From Thiotrichales bacterium (GTDB lineage Bacteria; Pseudomonadota; Gammaproteobacteria; UWMA-0217), in the NCBI GenBank assembly GCA_024763135.1, contig JANTGD010000080.1:1-11334 (forward strand): a stretch of DNA of 11,334 nt, written 5' to 3'. The notes under the pieces were generated by a model, which searched no databases, was not told where the DNA came from, and saw nothing but the letters and a program-made list of their open reading frames with translations. A program made the position numbers and the translations under genes. Of the stretch, positions 1 through 7,130 are shown piece after piece; within the stretch, counting starts at the first letter, position 1, and every line of letters starts with the position of its first letter.

Positions 1-86
1 AGGACCACTATGATTCATAAAAACAAAACCACATCTAACCCCTTGATGACTCACTGATACAGACAGTTTGGGCTTGGCGGTGTACT
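1..86 (-). mobile_element. Probable IS end (left inverted repeat and start of a transposase), partial
   Basis: Positions 54-86 match the reverse complement of 11228-11260 at 31 of 33 positions, while the flanking sequences differ, as expected for the two terminal inverted repeats of one IS type. Reading outward on the minus strand, the repeat begins AGTACACCGCCAAG. It is followed by about 35 bases and then an ATG at 18-16 that opens a frame (M-N-H-S-G-P) leaving the window, which would suit a transposase start. No good ribosome binding site sits before that ATG. The IS family is not identified and the transposase itself is not visible, so the IS assignment is inference from the repeat architecture. 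Confidence 0.55.
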
Positions 87-127
87 AGTACCTCGTCAAC
101 ACGATATTGACGAGGTACTAGTACCTC
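79..127. repeat. Double palindrome: 18-bp perfect inverted repeat with 7-nt loop
   Basis: Positions 82-99 and 107-124 are perfect reverse complements separated by the 7 bases 100-106. Each arm contains the 10-bp self-palindrome GTACTAGTAC (82-91 and 115-124), and the right copy extends to the 16-bp palindrome GAGGTACTAGTACCTC (112-127). The left copy lacks only its outermost three bases, exactly where the IS-like repeat joins it. The two dyad centres are 33 bp apart, about three helical turns. It could be a tandem operator, a hairpin in RNA, or an IS target site. There is no T tract, so it is not a typical intrinsic terminator. Confidence 0.8.
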
Positions 128-240
128 TTCCAGCTTAAAATGACGGGCTCAGCGTATTTGTAATGCCGCGCATCAAGGCGCAGTGCGCGGGCAATGGCAG
201 CGTCCTTGGCAAGCACTGCAACACTGATGCGCGGTATCAC
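118..240 (-). CDS. Short ORF coupled to the GNAT gene, possibly a truncated gene
   Basis: A GTG at 240-238 overlaps the GNAT stop codon (GTGA arrangement). It opens a 40-codon frame ending at TAG 120-118, and that stop lies inside the palindrome next to the IS end. The predicted peptide has an ordinary protein-like composition, with an Ala/Leu/Arg-rich stretch near residues 11-24. I do not recognise a family. It may be the remaining N-terminal part of a downstream gene cut off by the palindrome or IS, or merely a chance open frame. Coding status is uncertain. Confidence 0.3.
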   Translation of the reverse strand: MIPRISVAVLAKDAAIARALRLDARHYKYAEPVILSWKRY

Positions 241-674
241 AGAAGCGCCCGACGCATCAACAGATGGGGGATGCCTGCCTCGAGAAAGGTCCCACCTTCC
301 ACCTGAAAGCCCTGGGCAGTGTAGAGTGGCACGGCGGTTAATTGCGCATGCAGAAACACTTCCGCCATCCCAAGTGCCGCCGCTCTGGCGAGGCAGGCGC
401 GTAATAGCTCGGTCCCAATCCCCTGGCGACGCCAGTCTCGCAGCACCGCTATCCGCCCGATTTGCCCGGAAGGCAGCAGCCTGGCCGTCCCCACTGCCGC
501 ATTCCCGCTGGCTGCCATCGCGAGAAAATGCTCGGCGGATGAATCCAGCTCATCCCACTCCAGCACCTCTGGCACGCCCTGCTCCAGAATGAAGACCTCA
601 CGGCGGATCGCGACCAGGCGTGCTTGCTCATCGGCCCAAGACACTACGCGAATCTGGGGAACTGTCACCGTCAA
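237..674 (-). CDS. GNAT family N-acetyltransferase (ElaA/YjcF-like)
   Basis: A 145-residue single-domain GNAT protein, expected to transfer an acyl group from acyl-CoA to an unknown amine in the cytoplasm. The N-terminal part carries an R-x-E-V-F-I-x-E-Q-G-V-P-E block (about residues 24-36) followed by W-D-E-x-D (40-44), typical of the small ElaA/YjcF-like group. The acetyl-CoA pyrophosphate loop is R-R-Q-G-I-G at 82-87, after the beta-strand I-G-R-I-A-V-L. The C-terminal Y-x-x-x-G-F motif lies at 118-123. Length and ending look complete. The apparent start is a TTG at 674-672; a GTG at 668-666 is an alternative, and neither has a strong ribosome binding site. It begins 4 bases after the roxA stop, so it is very likely cotranscribed with roxA. 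Substrate cannot be inferred. Confidence 0.88.
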   Translation of the reverse strand: MTVTVPQIRVVSWADEQARLVAIRREVFILEQGVPEVLEWDELDSSAEHFLAMAASGNAAVGTARLLPSGQIGRIAVLRDWRRQGIGTELLRACLARAAALGMAEVFLHAQLTAVPLYTAQGFQVEGGTFLEAGIPHLLMRRALL

Positions 675-678
675 GCGA

Positions 679-1854
679 TTAACTGCCTGCTAAAAATAAA
701 ACTTCTGAAGAGTACAGGTCGTACAGTAGAGAGCGAATTTCGGTCTGCGCGAGACAAGACAAATCCTGCGCCTGAAAAGCATGTTGATTGCACAGCAACT
801 GCACATCGGCAAGACAAGCCTCAGTGAGATGATAACTGTTGCGATCGGCGAAAAAGGTAATGCCGTTAGCATCTGAAGTATAAGCCAGCCGGGAATAATC
901 GTTGCGCGTGAAACCGGCATTGTGTTGTAGCATCTCAAAAAAGCGAATTTCTTCCAATAGTGGTACTTCTGTTGGGGGTAACACTTCAGTGCGTCCCTCG
1001 CTTAAATAGCGCCCGAGCCAGTCTACGAATTGCTCGCGACTGAGCTTCAAATGACTGTCGATAATGGCGCGAAACTGTTCGATCGCGCGATGTGAAATTT
1101 CCCCAGGTTGTTCCTGTGGCAACAGATTGGCGTCTTCGTACTGCAAGGTGTCGGGGGTACGCAAGACAATCTCATCCATATAGGCCTGGAGCAAATCCCG
1201 GTAACTGGGTGCACGAAAGCCAATGGAGGCCGTCATACATGCGCCAGCAGCCACCCCATAATGCGCATAGCGTGGCGGCAGATAGAGCAGATCCCCGGGT
1301 ACAAGCTGTAGAACCTGCTCTGGCTGGAATTCCCGCATTATGCGCAGTTCCAGCCCCTCCACGAAATCATCATTATCCACGGGGCCACCCAAGTGCCATT
1401 CCCGGGTGCCCTCGAGCTGGAGTAAGAACACATCGTATTCATCGATATGTGGCCCCACCGAACCTCGATCGCTGGCGTAGCTAATCATCAGATCATCGAT
1501 ACGCCAATCTGGAATGAAGCGAAACGGTTCCACGAGATAGCGCAGTTGGGGAATGAGCTTTTCGCAATCGCTCACCAGCAATGTCCAATGAGACGCAGGC
1601 AGGGCTTCGAAGTCCTCTTCCAGGAAAGGACCGTAGGTGACATGCCAGGGGCCGGCGGGATGGCGTTCCTGAACGAGCCGGCTGTTTGCTTCTTCATCAC
1701 AAGCAAGGCCGATTAACTCCTGCTTGGATAAGGGCGGCATTTCGATGGGCAATGCCTGACGCACCAGCAACGGCTTTTTCTGCCAGTATTCCTTTAAAAA
1801 GGTCTCTGGTGTGCGTCCTCCGAGCAGATTGGATACATCCATGTTGGTTACCAT
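679..1854 (-). CDS. roxA: Ribosomal protein uL16 arginine hydroxylase (RoxA/YcfD family cupin)
   Basis: A 391-residue JmjC-like cupin of the RoxA/YcfD family. The E. coli member is a Fe(II)/2-oxoglutarate oxygenase that hydroxylates an arginine of ribosomal protein L16. The iron-binding triad is visible as H136 and D138 (H-I-D-E-Y-D-V-F) and H198 (P-P-R-Y-A-H-Y-G), each 11 residues beyond the E. coli triad as I recall it (H125, D127, H187). The N-terminal segment F-L-x-x-Y-W-x-K-K-P-L (about 19-29) is also typical. Length is close to the family norm. The ATG at 1854 has AAGG about 7 bases upstream; an ATG four codons later is a weaker alternative. It lies 114 bases downstream of purB and immediately before the GNAT gene on the same strand. 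Confidence 0.92.
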   Translation of the reverse strand: MVTNMDVSNLLGGRTPETFLKEYWQKKPLLVRQALPIEMPPLSKQELIGLACDEEANSRLVQERHPAGPWHVTYGPFLEEDFEALPASHWTLLVSDCEKLIPQLRYLVEPFRFIPDWRIDDLMISYASDRGSVGPHIDEYDVFLLQLEGTREWHLGGPVDNDDFVEGLELRIMREFQPEQVLQLVPGDLLYLPPRYAHYGVAAGACMTASIGFRAPSYRDLLQAYMDEIVLRTPDTLQYEDANLLPQEQPGEISHRAIEQFRAIIDSHLKLSREQFVDWLGRYLSEGRTEVLPPTEVPLLEEIRFFEMLQHNAGFTRNDYSRLAYTSDANGITFFADRNSYHLTEACLADVQLLCNQHAFQAQDLSCLAQTEIRSLLYDLYSSEVLFLAGS

Positions 1855-1968
1855 TGATACCTTATATTGGTGGCCGCAGACTCGCTGTCGAGCTGCTGGT
1901 GCACGCGCCAGGCAGACATGCGGCCCATTGGCTTGGATGCCCGGTCGTACCGATCAAGCCCGCTTATT

Positions 1969-3336
1969 TCAGACATTTTTGGCTTGCTCCGCGGCATTGC
2001 CTGTGTACCGGGCAGGTGTGAGGCGCAATAACTGCTCACGAGCCTCTTCCGGAATCGCGAGACCATCGACGAATTCACGCAATGCTTGTGCGTCAATCCG
2101 CTGACCACGGGTAAGCGCTTTGAGCTTCTCATAGGGGTTCTCAATCCCATAGCGCCGCATTACGGTTTGAATAGGTTCCGCAAGCACTTCCCAGTTTTTT
2201 TCAAGATCGGCTGCCAGTGCCTCAGGGTCGACTTCGAGCTTACCCAGCCCCTTGATCAAGGCCTCGAACGCAATCAGGCTGTGTGCAAAACCAACCCCCA
2301 GATTGCGCAAAACGGTGGAATCGGTGAGATCTCGTTGCCAACGCGAAATCGGCAGTTTACGACTCATATGATCAAACAATGCATTGGCAACCCCCAGATT
2401 GCCCTCGGCATTTTCAAAATCGATGGGATTGACCTTATGCGGCATGGTCGAAGAACCCACTTCCCCGGCCACCACCTTTTGCTTGAAATAACCCAAAGAA
2501 ATATAACCCCAGACATCCCGTGCCAAATCAATCAAAATCGTATTATAACGGGCCATTGCATCGAATAGTTCCGCAATGTAGTCATGCGGTTCGATCTGAG
2601 TCGTGTAAGGATTGAACTCCAGATCCAGAGACTCCACGAAGCGTAATGCAAATGCCGGCCAGTTGACATCGGGATACGCAATCAAATGGGCGTTGTAGTT
2701 ACCAACTGCACCATTTATTTTTCCCAGAATCCGGATGGCCCGGACCTGCTGGTGCTGGTGATCCAAGCGATAGATGAAGTTGGCCAGCTCTTTACCCATT
2801 GTCGTCGGGGATGCGGGCTGGCCATGGGTTCGGGCAAGCATGGGTTGATCGGCCAGCGCCTGAGACAATCCTTGCAGCGTATTCTCAAGTCGCTCGAGCT
2901 GGGGTAATAAAATCGCATCACGGCCATGCTTGAGCATCAAAGCATAAGCGAGATTGTTAATATCCTCGGAGGTACAGGCAAAGTGGATGAATTCGGCAAC
3001 AGCTTCCAGTTCCGCATTACCCTTGATCTGCTCCTTGAGAAAATATTCCACCGCTTTGACGTCGTGATTCGTCGTACGCTCGATTTCCTTAACCCGCTGT
3101 GCATCGGCGGTATCGAACTGGGCAATAATCTGTTCCAGCACGGCATTAGCGGTTTCAGAGAAGGGCGGCACTTCTTCGATCGTGGTATTTTGCGCCAGCG
3201 CCTGGAGCCAACGTACCTCCACCAGCACCCGATGGTAAATCAAGCCAAATTCACTGAAGACCGCACGCAGTGACTCGACCTTGGCGCCATAACGACCATC
3301 GATGGGAGAAATTGCAGTCAGCGCAGATAAATCCAT
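1969..3336 (-). CDS. purB: Adenylosuccinate lyase
   Basis: A 455-residue fumarase/aspartase superfamily enzyme. It cleaves SAICAR to AICAR and adenylosuccinate to AMP, releasing fumarate, in cytoplasmic purine biosynthesis. The N-terminus (L-T-A-I-S-P-I-D-G-R-Y) and length match the E. coli-type PurB closely. H171 in T-H-G-Q-P-A-S-P-T-T is the conserved catalytic histidine, and S295 begins the signature S-S-T-M-P-H-K-V-N-P (295-304), both at E. coli numbering as I recall it. The other conserved histidine region (T-T-N-H-D-V-K, 88-94) is present. The ATG at 3336 has only a modest GGA 8 bases upstream. It is probably the first gene of a purB-roxA-GNAT unit, and a long leader with inverted repeats precedes it. 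Confidence 0.97.
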   Translation of the reverse strand: MDLSALTAISPIDGRYGAKVESLRAVFSEFGLIYHRVLVEVRWLQALAQNTTIEEVPPFSETANAVLEQIIAQFDTADAQRVKEIERTTNHDVKAVEYFLKEQIKGNAELEAVAEFIHFACTSEDINNLAYALMLKHGRDAILLPQLERLENTLQGLSQALADQPMLARTHGQPASPTTMGKELANFIYRLDHQHQQVRAIRILGKINGAVGNYNAHLIAYPDVNWPAFALRFVESLDLEFNPYTTQIEPHDYIAELFDAMARYNTILIDLARDVWGYISLGYFKQKVVAGEVGSSTMPHKVNPIDFENAEGNLGVANALFDHMSRKLPISRWQRDLTDSTVLRNLGVGFAHSLIAFEALIKGLGKLEVDPEALAADLEKNWEVLAEPIQTVMRRYGIENPYEKLKALTRGQRIDAQALREFVDGLAIPEEAREQLLRLTPARYTGNAAEQAKNV

Positions 3337-3359
3337 GAGTGATATCCAGTTCTCTTGGG

Positions 3360-3497
3360 GTCTGTCGGGCTTGGGCGTCGATAGCGTGGCCGAGAGGTTT
3401 TTTTTGATTGAGGTAAATCGTTGGCGCTACGCAACGAAATCAAACAAACCAGCCAACAAACGCTTCACCGCAATCGGGTAACCTAGGTCCGACAGAC
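3360..3497 (-). promoter_or_regulatory. Nested inverted repeats in the purB leader
   Basis: Three nested inverted repeats lie just upstream of purB. The outer is a perfect 9-bp pair, 3360-3368 with 3489-3497. The middle is 3396-3409 with 3437-3450 (GGTTT...GATT against AATC...AAACC, one mismatch and one bulged T). The inner is TCGTTG 3418-3423 with CAACGA 3432-3437. The middle and inner parts would fold into a roughly 55-base hairpin carrying eight A residues in one arm of the purB transcript. A possible minus-strand -10 (TATACT, complement of 3531-3536) lies upstream, but no good -35 was seen. A leader regulating purB is inference; no known riboswitch class was recognised. Confidence 0.4.
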
Positions 3498-3801
3498 TCT
3501 TAACGTAATGTATTCAACCTTCAATGCCGCAGTATACTAAGACAATCCATAGTAAAGCCACAGTCGGCGGGACTCTGGGCACTCAGGCACGAGGCAACTT
3601 GGTCCTGACGAAAGCGTCTTATGGGCACGCTGAGCATTTCATCCCGCTCGGAAGCTACCTTGCAGAAATTTCGCGATCTCTTTCCCAGTAATCTACGCCC
3701 GTTGCCTCTATCCTCTAACGGGATTCACAGGGCTCCAGTCTGCCTCACGAGCGTACGGAGCAATATTGGGGGGTAATTTTATAATTTAGGGAAACCAGCA
3801 G
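3498..3801. other. Gene-free divergent region between purB and the exported-protein gene
   Basis: This completes the 465-base stretch without a convincing gene. Short open frames of about 45-55 codons on either strand (around 3560-3695) have no recognisable product. An 8-bp inverted pair GAGGCAAC/GTTGCCTC (3591-3598, 3701-3708) is probably chance. A perfect TATAAT occurs at 3780-3785, with AGGGA at 3788-3792 as a ribosome binding site for the GTG start at 3802. That would give a leader of only about 10 bases, and no -35 is evident, so the promoter call is weak. The region presumably holds the promoters for purB and for the plus-strand pair. Confidence 0.45.
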
Positions 3802-4212
3802 GTGCAGACTCATCGATTGCCATTACAGCTTAAACCAGGCCAATACTTGCTGGCTGGTTTTCTCATTATTTTTCTGCTGTTGCCCGGAACGGTGCTCGCC
3901 GATGCCTACCTCGATGCGCTCAAGGCTGCAGCCGGCGACGTTGAAGTCGATCCGAACAGCAGCCAAGCGGTCACTGACCCGGGCAGCGATTCGCCTGCCA
4001 CGCCCACTTCGGGCAGTGATTCCACCGCAATTCAGGCAGGTCTTTCCCAGGACGCCTTCGAGCGTTACCTGCAACAGAATTTTCTTGGGAGTTTCAGCTT
4101 TTATCGTCGCCTGGATTCCAATCTCAAACGCCAGATCTTCGAAGCCTACCAAGAACGTCCGGAAATCGAATATCTGCGCCAGCAGATCAAACAACGCTAT
4201 CTCAACCGCTAA
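3802..4212 (+). CDS. Small exported protein of unknown function, paired with a rhodanese
   Basis: A 136-residue protein that I cannot assign to a named family. Residues 1-33 form a classic signal peptide: basic start, a hydrophobic core L-L-A-G-F-L-I-I-F-L-L-L, and a V-L-A cleavage site before D-A-Y-L. Residues about 45-78 are a low-complexity linker rich in Ser, Asp, Pro and Thr. Residues 80-136 form a charged, probably helical domain (F-E-R-Y-L-Q-Q-N-F-L-G-S-F-S-F-Y-R-R-L onward) with many Arg, Gln and Glu and no cysteine. The start is GTG, with AGGGA at 3788-3792. It ends 18 bases before the rhodanese start and is very likely cotranscribed, so a periplasmic partner role for the rhodanese is plausible. 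That role is inference from position only. Confidence 0.85.
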   Translation: MQTHRLPLQLKPGQYLLAGFLIIFLLLPGTVLADAYLDALKAAAGDVEVDPNSSQAVTDPGSDSPATPTSGSDSTAIQAGLSQDAFERYLQQNFLGSFSFYRRLDSNLKRQIFEAYQERPEIEYLRQQIKQRYLNR

Positions 4213-4220
4213 GTCCCCAT

Positions 4221-4224
4221 GGAG
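4221..4224 (+). promoter_or_regulatory. Ribosome binding site setting the rhodanese start
   Basis: GGAG lies 6 bases before the ATG at 4231. The upstream in-frame ATG at 4219-4221 has no Shine-Dalgarno sequence before it and overlaps this site, so 4231 is the better start. Confidence 0.65.
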
Positions 4225-4230
4225 AAAATA

Positions 4231-4944
4231 ATGCCGATGGTCTCACCGAACTGGAATGCGCTAGGACAGTGGCTCATTCTTTCACTGGGCTTGTTCAGCC
4301 TGACTGCGCAGGCGCTGGATGTAAAACTCGATGCCAATCGCGACTACATAGAAACGATCCACGAAGGGCAGGTTGTGAAGGTCGAGCGAATCCAGGACAC
4401 TAAACACAAGATTACTGGAAGTTTTGCAAAAACCTCACGCCAGTGCCCCCCTTTTTGCATCCAGCCCACCTACGTGAATCCACAGATTGAAACTGTCTCC
4501 GAGATCGATATTTTCGATTTTATGGAAAACGAATTGATCGACGGCACCGGCGTACTGATTGATGCACGGGTCCCCTCCTGGCATAAAAAAGGCACCATTC
4601 CCGGCTCGATCAATATTCCGTTCACAGTCTTCGAAGCTGACAAAAATGACCCAAAACTCGAAGATGCGCTCTATCGCCTGGGTGTGCGCAAACGCGGTCA
4701 GGTTGGCGGAATGACTCGCCTGCTGGAAAGCTTTGGACTCATGAATGGCGATCTCAAGACGGACGACTGGGATTTCAGCCAGGCCAAGAAGCTGATCCTT
4801 TGGTGCAATGGCATGTGGTGTGGTCAATCGCCCCGCGCGATCCGTGCCTTGATTAAACTCGGCTACCCAACTGAACAACTCAAATACTACCGGGGTGGTA
4901 TGCAATCCTGGCAGATTCTGGGGCTGACCACCATCGTTCCGTAA
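4231..4944 (+). CDS. Periplasmic rhodanese-domain sulfurtransferase
   Basis: A 237-residue exported protein (241 if the ATG at 4219 is used; residue numbers below use the 241 form). A signal peptide ends at A-Q-A (30-32) before L-D-V-K. Residues 33-95 form an N-terminal segment with a C-P-P-F-C motif (76-80). The rhodanese domain spans about 95-240. Its strand with I-D-A-R (114-117) leads to the active loop C-N-G-M-W-C-G-Q-S-P-R, where C201 followed four residues later by R206 fits the catalytic C-x4-R loop and C196 is an additional cysteine. Rhodaneses move sulfane sulfur between donors and acceptors through a cysteine persulfide. With SoxB next door, a role in periplasmic thiosulfate or sulfane-sulfur handling is plausible but unproven. 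Gene order with the small exported protein suggests an operon ending at the terminator near 5053. Confidence 0.88.
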   Translation: MPMVSPNWNALGQWLILSLGLFSLTAQALDVKLDANRDYIETIHEGQVVKVERIQDTKHKITGSFAKTSRQCPPFCIQPTYVNPQIETVSEIDIFDFMENELIDGTGVLIDARVPSWHKKGTIPGSINIPFTVFEADKNDPKLEDALYRLGVRKRGQVGGMTRLLESFGLMNGDLKTDDWDFSQAKKLILWCNGMWCGQSPRAIRALIKLGYPTEQLKYYRGGMQSWQILGLTTIVP

Positions 4945-5052
4945 ATAATCCGCAACGGTATATGGGGCACTGGTAGCCCGACTGCCTGAAGAATACCTGC
5001 CAGCCAGTCACCTGATCCCAGCGCGGCAGACAGTTGGTACCTGGTCACAAAA

Positions 5053-5078
5053 AAAGCCCTGGCCAAGGCCAGGGCTTT
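5053..5078. terminator. Bidirectional intrinsic terminator between rhodanese gene and soxB
   Basis: A perfect 12-bp inverted repeat, AAAGCCCTGGCC (5053-5064) with GGCCAGGGCTTT (5067-5078), is preceded by an A run (5049-5055) that gives a U tract on the minus strand; a shorter T tract follows it on the plus strand. It lies between convergent genes, 108 bases after the rhodanese stop and 33 bases beyond the soxB stop, so it should end both transcripts. It is strongest for soxB. Confidence 0.88.
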
Positions 5079-5111
5079 CTACTGTTAGAACGCGTCATCG
5101 CCCTACTTACA

Positions 5112-7031
5112 TCAGACAATTTCCCCAGGATAGTCGGCCAGCCCCGGATTATCCTTAACACCTACGAGCTTGGGATGGTTGATCTTAGCCAAGTGCAAGA
5201 CATTGTCTTTATCCTTGTTCTTAATGATGTAATCGCGCACCACGTCGAACATTAAACGCCCTTCCGGTGTGCGATTGACCACGGCCCAGCCAGCCACCTT
5301 ATAAGTTTTGTCCGGCTCGATTTTTTCACCATTATCCAAACGCGCATCACTGATCCGTTCCCCAAGCTTCTTTGTGGGATCGATGGTGTAATCCATACCA
5401 CCGACTCTGACCATATCACCACCCGACTGGAGATAAGGATCCGGATCGAAGAGGTTGTCTGCCACTTGCTCTAAGGTATTGAGCAACTGGCTGCCCTTCA
5501 TCTCGGTCACATAAGTTTCGCTGTAGGTGGTAGAAGTTTGGGTCATCACATCCTCCATAGTGATCCAGTCGCCTTTGAGCGTCGAGGTACCCCAACGTAC
5601 ACCGGCTGACATGGCCACATGCGCGCCATGCTCCTCGCGTAGTGCGTTACAGAGCACTTGATCCCAGGTTCCCATGAAATTACCACGGCGATACAAGGTC
5701 CGGTCAGCGATCGCGAGTTTTTCAGTCAAGATTTCATCAAAGCTCTTGCCGACACGCGCTTTGTTGAACATTTTGTCCTTGGCGCGGCTCTCGACGATTT
5801 TGTCATCGTATTTCTTACTGCGCATCTGCGTGATATACGCTTCCATTTCCTTATCAGCAGGCAGCATTTCAGTGAAGACTGGAAAGAGTTTGTATTCGGT
5901 TTTCTTGAGCTTACCGTCCTCAAATCCAAAATCCATGGCGCCTACATATTTGCCACTACACCCTGCATTGGTCACCAAGCAGGTATGTCCTTCAACATTC
6001 TTGACTTCGAGTGGCTTGGGCACCGCATCATGCGTATGGCCTCCAAACACCGCATTCAGGCCTGGTACGCGCTCAGCCATTTTGATGTCCACGTCCATAC
6101 CATTGTGCGTCAGCAATACCACCGCATCCGGCTTTTCGTCCTCGCGGATTTTCTTTACGAGATCTTTCATGTCGTCTTCGCGCAAACCGAAAGACCAATC
6201 GGGAAAGAACTCTGGGGGGTTGGCATTGGCCGTCCGGGGGAATGCCTGGCCAACTATGGCTACACGCCGGCCATTGAGCTTTTTCATCACATAAGGTTGA
6301 AACGCATAACCTACGTCTTCATCGAACAATCCCCGACCGTCGAATTTTTCCACCATTTTGGCGTAATCATCACCGAACAGTGAATCTTCTTTAACACGCA
6401 CGTTCTGGCCAATGAAGTCACCTTTAAACAAGGCAACGTTGGCAAGCACCTCTTCTTCCCCATAGGTGAACTCCCAGTGCCCCACCATGGCATCGACGCC
6501 AAGCAGATTGGACGCTTCAACCATATCGACACCCCGGGTCCACAGTGAGGTACCCGAACCCTGCCACAGGTCACCACCATCGAGCAATACGGTGTTGTCA
6601 CGCCCTCCTGCTTGTTTACGGAGCTTCTCGACCAGGGTCTTGATATTCGCGTAACCGCCCATGCGCCCGTATTTTTTAGCGTAGTCGAAAAAATTGAGAT
6701 AGGTGAAGGCGTAAGCTTCGCGTCCTTCCTCGGGTAATCCCATTGCGTCCAGCATCTTCTTACCAACAAGATGTGGAGGACGTCCATAGGCATCACCAAC
6801 GCCCAGGTTCACATTGGGTTCACGAAAGTACACAGGCAATAATTGGCCATGGACATCTGTGGTGTGCAGGATACGGAAATCACCCTGCATCGGGAAACTG
6901 TAGTATTCCTCAGCCGATTTTGCGGCGGCCTTGGCGTTTTCCATCAACCATGGAAGCGCGCTCGCGGTAGCGCCGCCAAAAGCGCCCAATCCCATGAGTT
7001 TCAAAAATGTTCGACGATCAATCTGCGACAT
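5112..7031 (-). CDS. soxB: SoxB, dimanganese thiosulfohydrolase of the Sox pathway
   Basis: A 639-residue SoxB of the metallophosphatase/5'-nucleotidase superfamily. In the Sox pathway it hydrolyses the sulfonate from cysteine-S-thiosulfonate on the carrier SoxYZ, releasing sulfate in the periplasm. The N-terminus carries a twin-arginine signal (D-R-R-T-F-L-K, residues 5-11) followed by a hydrophobic stretch, so it is exported folded. Metal-site motifs appear in order: D59-V-H61-G, D151-G-G-D154, G-H-W-E (184-187, in place of the usual G-N-H-E), T-H-N-G (308-311), and G-H-T-H-D (331-335). The C-terminal nucleotidase domain follows with R-W-G and Y-S-E-T-Y segments. Length is as expected. GAGGA sits 6 bases before the ATG. 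No soxX, Y, Z, A, C or D gene is in this window, so SoxYZ must be encoded elsewhere. Confidence 0.97.
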   Translation of the reverse strand: MSQIDRRTFLKLMGLGAFGGATASALPWLMENAKAAAKSAEEYYSFPMQGDFRILHTTDVHGQLLPVYFREPNVNLGVGDAYGRPPHLVGKKMLDAMGLPEEGREAYAFTYLNFFDYAKKYGRMGGYANIKTLVEKLRKQAGGRDNTVLLDGGDLWQGSGTSLWTRGVDMVEASNLLGVDAMVGHWEFTYGEEEVLANVALFKGDFIGQNVRVKEDSLFGDDYAKMVEKFDGRGLFDEDVGYAFQPYVMKKLNGRRVAIVGQAFPRTANANPPEFFPDWSFGLREDDMKDLVKKIREDEKPDAVVLLTHNGMDVDIKMAERVPGLNAVFGGHTHDAVPKPLEVKNVEGHTCLVTNAGCSGKYVGAMDFGFEDGKLKKTEYKLFPVFTEMLPADKEMEAYITQMRSKKYDDKIVESRAKDKMFNKARVGKSFDEILTEKLAIADRTLYRRGNFMGTWDQVLCNALREEHGAHVAMSAGVRWGTSTLKGDWITMEDVMTQTSTTYSETYVTEMKGSQLLNTLEQVADNLFDPDPYLQSGGDMVRVGGMDYTIDPTKKLGERISDARLDNGEKIEPDKTYKVAGWAVVNRTPEGRLMFDVVRDYIIKNKDKDNVLHLAKINHPKLVGVKDNPGLADYPGEIV

Positions 7032-7037
7032 AGGTAG

Positions 7038-7042
7038 TCCTC
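7038..7042 (-). promoter_or_regulatory. soxB ribosome binding site
   Basis: The minus-strand GAGGA ends 6 bases before the ATG at 7031, a good Shine-Dalgarno match that supports this start and the twin-arginine signal it exposes. Confidence 0.75.
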
Positions 7043-7053
7043 AAAATTTAATG

Positions 7054-7082
7054 TTAGGATTGGCCGCTTTGCGATATGTCAG
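7054..7082 (-). promoter_or_regulatory. Weak candidate soxB promoter
   Basis: On the minus strand CTGACA (complement of 7077-7082) resembles a -35 box at five of six positions. Seventeen bases downstream is TCCTAA (complement of 7054-7059), a poor -10. It lies in the 99-base divergent space between soxB and the HupE-like gene. No clear operator repeat is visible. The call rests on consensus resemblance only. Confidence 0.2.
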
Positions 7083-7130
7083 TGCGCTCAGCGGCGCTGC
7101 GAGTATACACGATTTCCCGCACTTCTCATC

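Noticed and set aside
166..234. CCGCGCATCA/TGATGCGCGG inverted pair downstream of the GNAT gene
   Set aside because: A 10-bp stem with a 49-base loop and no U tract; too weak to call a terminator.
3384..3397. tRNA-like motif GCGTGGCCGAGAGG resembling the D-arm start of Ser/Leu tRNAs
   Set aside because: No acceptor stem, anticodon arm or T-loop follows; an eight-T run comes directly after it.
3591..3708. GAGGCAAC/GTTGCCTC inverted pair in the gene-free region
   Set aside because: Only 8 bp, with more than 100 bases between the arms; likely chance.
4435..4905. Minus-strand 156-codon open frame
   Set aside because: Antisense shadow of the rhodanese gene, with no coding signals of its own.
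5658..6383. Plus-strand 241-codon open frame
   Set aside because: It lies wholly antisense to soxB, whose motifs are unmistakable, and resembles no protein.
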